From Coprococcus sp. (GTDB lineage Bacteria > Bacillota > Clostridia > Lachnospirales > Lachnospiraceae), in the NCBI GenBank assembly GCA_016297325.1, contig JAEDGW010000024.1:1-27011 (forward strand): DNA of 27,011 nt. Direction: 5' to 3'. Below, one piece after another: positions 24,707-27,011 of this stretch. Within the stretch, counting starts at the first letter, position 1, and each line of letters begins with the position of its first letter. Made by a program: the position numbers and the translations under genes. The notes beneath the pieces were generated by a model. The model was not told the origin of the DNA and searched no databases. It saw nothing but the letters and a program-made list of their open reading frames with translations.

Positions 24707-24735
24707 TTGACTTTGTGATTTCTTTACAATATACT
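24707..24735 (+). promoter_or_regulatory. Strong candidate promoter of the 76-residue ORF
   Basis: TTGACT (24707-24712), exactly 17 bases, TATACT (24730-24735): 5 of 6 matches in each box. The start point near 24742 leaves a ~45-base leader. Confidence 0.7.
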
Positions 24736-24788
24736 ATAGACAGTTACTAAAGCACGGCAATAATCATTTATTAATGGAGGTGTAGATT

Positions 24789-25019
24789 ATGACAGTTCAG
24801 CAAGCAATCAAAAAGTATAAACTTGAACCGCTAAGTGTCAGTGTAGCCAAAGTAAAAGCCAAAGAACTCAACGTTGATGAAGTTCTGTACATGAATGTCC
24901 AGAAGAACAAATATGCATATATTGTACGTGATTCACGCGGAACTATGTTATACTCTGATGAGCGTAATTTATATACAAAACTTTATAAAGGTCTTAAGAT
25001 CACTCCTTTGGAGTCCTGA
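24789..25019 (+). CDS. Small conserved-looking protein of unknown function
   Basis: 76 residues, hydrophilic, no signal peptide or TM segment. It begins MTVQQAIKKYKLEPLSV, contains the beta-like stretch KYAYIVRDSRGTMLYSDERN and ends KGLKITPLES. I do not recognise the family. Support for a real gene is strong: ATG 8 bases after GGAGG, a near-consensus promoter 50 bases upstream, and a long terminator hairpin right after the stop. The mix of predicted strand and basic residues could suit nucleic-acid binding, but this is speculation. Divergent from queH and convergent with the CmpB-like gene; a single-gene transcript. Confidence 0.85.
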   Translation: MTVQQAIKKYKLEPLSVSVAKVKAKELNVDEVLYMNVQKNKYAYIVRDSRGTMLYSDERNLYTKLYKGLKITPLES

Positions 25020-25042
25020 TTTATAATAAGATTTTACCACAC

Positions 25043-25113
25043 ACATAAAATATGGGAAAAACCTGTTTGTACTCTTCCCCTGAGTCGTGACAGGTTTTTC
25101 CCATATTTTATGT
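25043..25113. terminator. Bidirectional terminator: 24-base perfect inverted repeat
   Basis: Arms at 25043-25066 and 25090-25113 are perfect reverse complements (24 bases) around a 23-base loop. The inner part reads AAAAACCTGT...ACAGGTTTTT, so each strand ends its hairpin in a T run. It lies between convergent genes ending at 25019 (+) and 25119 (-). Much longer than most intrinsic terminators. Confidence 0.85.
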
Positions 25114-25118
25114 CAGGC

Positions 25119-25547
25119 TCAGGATTTCATGCTAAGCAAATGATATTCAGGTCTCTTCTCTCCAAAAAAATAAGATCTTATATAATCATCTACAAAGATT
25201 ATAGCAAGTGACAAAAACATCCATAACAGCGAATATCCAACACATATCTGTCCCATAAGATTGTAAGGCAGATATGAATAATCCCACACATCATATCCGA
25301 GAATGACATTCACAACATATCCTGTAAGAAATTCCAACTCAGAAATTATGACTGCGGAAAGCAGCATCTGTGCCAGAACCCCCATTCTTCTAAACACCTG
25401 GTTTAATCCGCCACATAGCAATGTAGCCATACCGCCACATATTATCATCGAATAATGTGAATATCCCCTGACGGTGATCTCCAAAAAATAATATATCATC
25501 CCACCGGTCATGAATATCGTAAACCATTTAAAAGCAAAGACCTTCAC
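25119..25547 (-). CDS. CmpB-like integral membrane protein (putative ABC-transporter type IV family)
   Basis: 142 residues with about four TM segments: an N-terminal FKWFTIFMTGGMIYYFLE helix, MIICGGMATLLCGGL, MLLSAVIISELEFLTGYVV, and a last helix in YSLLWMFLSLAIIFV. The signature ELEFLTGYVVN followed by VWDYSYLPYNLMGQICVGYSLLW matches, from memory, the PF06541/CmpB family, whose transport role is predicted rather than shown. The start is GTG 25545-25547, seven bases after GGAGG; the first in-frame ATG (residue 13) would cut into the first helix. No ATPase gene is nearby. The shared terminator begins five bases after the stop. Confidence 0.8.
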   Translation of the reverse strand: MKVFAFKWFTIFMTGGMIYYFLEITVRGYSHYSMIICGGMATLLCGGLNQVFRRMGVLAQMLLSAVIISELEFLTGYVVNVILGYDVWDYSYLPYNLMGQICVGYSLLWMFLSLAIIFVDDYIRSYFFGEKRPEYHLLSMKS

Positions 25548-25595
25548 AGCAATACCTCCTGATTATGTTAGTATTATCTGCAAAGGTCAATAATA

Positions 25596-26117
25596 TTACT
25601 CTTTATATTTTCCCTTAAAAAAGTTTTTTACATGTTCTACGGTTCTGTCTGACAACTCAAGCTTAACAAACTCGGTTTTACCACTTCTGTTCAAAGCAAA
25701 TACATACATCGCATCCGTATGTGTTTTATCCTTTGATGTAAAATCTCTTGTCTTTATAGACGCATCCTGCTGAAGTTCATTATCAAGATAGATAGAACCA
25801 TCCTTGGCTATAAACTTCACATCAGAATTGCTGAAGCTCATAACTTTTTTTCTGCTCTTCTTAGCTATGATCCTTGCAACATCAATGTCTTCATTGACCA
25901 TAATATACTCATACTCTGTGTCTTTTCTGGACACAAACATGCCAAACACAACTGCACCTATTATGACAACACCGAGACCAATGCTTCCAAGTCCCTGTAT
26001 AAAGCCTGCTGCAACAAATCCTGCAAGTATCAATATAACTCCCAAAGCAATACCAGCCATAACGCTCGCCGGTGTCTTTGATTTTACTATATGCTCTGCA
26101 TATCCATCATTTAACAT
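25596..26117 (-). CDS. Two-TM membrane protein of unknown function
   Basis: 173 residues. A short N-terminal arm with YAEHIVKSKTP is followed by two closely spaced TM helices (~18-36 and ~40-60; rich in Gly/Ala/Ile/Val). A soluble C-terminal domain of ~110 residues includes EYEYIMVNEDIDVARI, MSFSNSDVKFIAK and VEHVKNFFKGKYKE. The layout resembles a DUF6106-type clostridial family as I remember it, but I would not rely on the name. ATG 26115-26117 has AAGGAG eight bases upstream. It is 48 bases upstream of the CmpB-like gene on the same strand, so the two may form a small membrane-protein operon. Confidence 0.82.
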   Translation of the reverse strand: MLNDGYAEHIVKSKTPASVMAGIALGVILILAGFVAAGFIQGLGSIGLGVVIIGAVVFGMFVSRKDTEYEYIMVNEDIDVARIIAKKSRKKVMSFSNSDVKFIAKDGSIYLDNELQQDASIKTRDFTSKDKTHTDAMYVFALNRSGKTEFVKLELSDRTVEHVKNFFKGKYKE

Positions 26118-26222
26118 AGCGTACTCTCCTTAATCTTATAAGTAATAATATAATTCTAACACATTATCCTCTATTTGCCATAGCCAAATGTGTGATTATT
26201 ATCGAAATATCTCTTATATAAA

Positions 26223-26768
26223 CTATCTGGCCGGACAACCCTTGCATCCTGCGCAGCCAGGAGCGCCCACATCTGCGACATCATTTGAATAATTGTACGC
26301 AGACTCTATCAGACATATAGCCTGTGAGCTGATACCAAGTCCCTCTCCGGTAAATCCCAGCTTCTCCTCCGTTGTCGCCTTGATATTCACACGATCCTTC
26401 TCTATGCACAGGCAGTTAGCTATATTCTCTCTCATCTGTTCGATATACGGGGCAAGCTTCGGTCTCTGTGCTATGACAGTCGCATCTATATTCTCAATAA
26501 CATACAGCTTCTCTTCCAGAAGCCTCTTCACCTCAGACAGGAGAACCATGCTGTCTGCGTCTTTGTATCTATCATCGGTGTCCGGAAAATGTCTTCCTAT
26601 ATCGCCAAGTGCAGCAGCACCCAGCAGAGCGTCCATGACGGCGTGAACAAGCACATCAGCGTCACTGTGACCAAGCAGACCTTTCTCATAAGGTATCTCC
26701 ACGCCTCCAAGTATAAGTTTACGATCCTCAACCAGTCTGTGGACATCATATCCCATTCCAACTCTCAT
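26223..26768 (-). CDS. ispF: 2-C-methyl-D-erythritol 2,4-cyclodiphosphate synthase with a Cys-rich tail
   Basis: 181 residues. The metal ligands D8 and H10 lie in GMGYDVHRL and the third, His, in LLGHSDADVLVHAVMDALLGA. HFPDTDDRYKDADS and the C-terminal KATTEEKLGFTGEGLGISSQA are all as in IspF. Forms the cyclic diphosphate in the non-mevalonate isoprenoid pathway. The catalytic part ends near residue 157; a ~24-residue extension ends in GAPGCAGCKGCPAR with three evenly spaced cysteines, which is not typical. The frame runs 24 codons further upstream, but ATG 26766-26768 with AAAGGAG six bases before it gives the family N-terminus. The tRNA terminator is 34 bases upstream; its own promoter is not clear. 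Confidence 0.95.
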   Translation of the reverse strand: MRVGMGYDVHRLVEDRKLILGGVEIPYEKGLLGHSDADVLVHAVMDALLGAAALGDIGRHFPDTDDRYKDADSMVLLSEVKRLLEEKLYVIENIDATVIAQRPKLAPYIEQMRENIANCLCIEKDRVNIKATTEEKLGFTGEGLGISSQAICLIESAYNYSNDVADVGAPGCAGCKGCPAR

Positions 26769-26801
26769 ATATTTCTCCTTTACAAATCCATTCAATTCAA
26801 G

Positions 26802-26834
26802 AAAAAAAGACGAAAGGAACAATATCCTTTCGTC
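26802..26834 (-). terminator. Intrinsic terminator after the tRNA genes
   Basis: Perfect 10-base arms GACGAAAGGA (26809-26818) and TCCTTTCGTC (26825-26834) with a 6-base loop. Seven Ts follow on the minus strand (26802-26808). The stem starts 11 bases after the end of tRNA-Met and ends the tRNA transcript before ispF. Confidence 0.93.
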
Positions 26835-26845
26835 TCGCACTAGAG

Positions 26846-26919
26846 TAGCGAGAGGGGGATTCGAACCCTCGACACTGCGGGTATGAACCGCATGCTCTAG
26901 CCAACTGAGCTATCTCGCC
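26846..26919 (-). tRNA. tRNA-Met (anticodon CAT), probably elongator
   Basis: 74 bases fold as acceptor GGCGAGA/TCTCGCT, D arm GCTC/GAGC, anticodon stem TGCGG/CCGCA around loop TTCATAC, and T loop TTCGAAT. There is no C1-A72 mismatch or GGG/CCC anticodon stem, so it is not the initiator. A tRNA-Ile2 with modified CAT is a less likely alternative. The acceptor has one G-U pair at 1-72 and the T stem one A-C mismatch. No encoded CCA. Confidence 0.93.
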
Positions 26920-26930
26920 ATGTTTGTAAA

Positions 26931-27003
26931 TGGGACCTATAGGGCTCGAACCTATGACCCTCTGCTTGTAAGGCAGATGCTCTCCCAGCTGAGCTAAGAT
27001 CCC
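26931..27003 (-). tRNA. tRNA-Val (anticodon TAC)
   Basis: 73 bases: acceptor GGGATCT/AGGTCCC (one G-U pair), D arm GCTC/GAGC, anticodon stem TCTGC/GCAGA around loop CTTACAA, T arm ATAGG/CCTAT with TTCGAGC loop. No encoded CCA. It lies 11 bases upstream of tRNA-Met in the same transcript; more tRNA genes may lie beyond the right edge. Confidence 0.96.
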
Positions 27004-27011
27004 ATATTACT

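Noticed and set aside
26846..26919. Initiator tRNA-Met
   Set aside because: Lacks the 1-72 mismatch and GGG/CCC anticodon stem expected of bacterial initiators.

Overview
This 27 kb window reads as chromosomal DNA of a butyrate-forming anaerobe of the Firmicutes, most likely Lachnospiraceae (Coprococcus, Butyrivibrio or Roseburia type). The reasons are a thl-crt-hbd butyryl-CoA gene order, a CBS-domain Mn-dependent pyrophosphatase, strong AGGAGG ribosome sites nearly everywhere, moderate-to-low GC and tRNA genes without an encoded CCA. The taxonomic call is inference from gene content; no 16S gene is present. Nearly all genes lie on the minus strand. The exceptions are two XRE regulators (15727-16671) and one small ORF (24789-25019).

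Layout from left to right; minus-strand operons therefore read right to left. 1-2417: thiolase, crotonase and the first 39 codons of 3-hydroxybutyryl-CoA dehydrogenase (thl > crt > hbd), the acetyl-CoA to crotonyl-CoA arm of butyrate synthesis. 2622-5603: an MreB/Mbl actin-like protein followed by a YgiQ-type radical SAM protein, with a strong promoter embedded in an inverted repeat. 5735-14103: the most unusual part, an apparent four-gene operon. Its members are a YbjQ-like protein with a zinc finger, a GluP-like rhomboid protease, a TPR protein with a very long acidic tail, and a 1180-residue Gly-rich/coiled-coil protein ending in what I read as a degenerate CbxX-type AAA+ domain. 14237-15576: thyA-folA, the dTMP/folate pair. 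15727-16671: two XRE regulators, divergent from thyA, with operator-like repeats between. 16689-19225: CBS pyrophosphatase and a TIGR01212-type radical SAM protein. 19479-23758: carA-carB, carbamoyl phosphate synthase. 23977-24624: queH, queuosine synthesis. 24789-26117: a small unknown protein, a CmpB-like membrane protein and a two-TM unknown protein. 26223-26768: ispF. 26846-27003: tRNA-Met(CAT) and tRNA-Val(TAC) with a terminator.

Most of the window is housekeeping metabolism. The four-gene cluster at 9277-14103 plus the downstream coiled-coil gene is the best candidate for an undescribed system. It combines a regulated-proteolysis membrane enzyme, a TPR/acidic scaffold, a long coiled coil with an ATPase-like but probably non-hydrolysing domain, and a zinc-finger protein, and it sits directly upstream of an actin-like cytoskeletal gene. 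No CRISPR array, insertion sequence, prophage or rRNA is visible. No gene-free stretch exceeds 300 bases; the longest are 19226-19478 (253 bases, one long hairpin), 118-354 (237 bases, two hairpins), 23759-23976 (218 bases, carAB leader and promoter) and 2418-2621 (204 bases, thl promoter).
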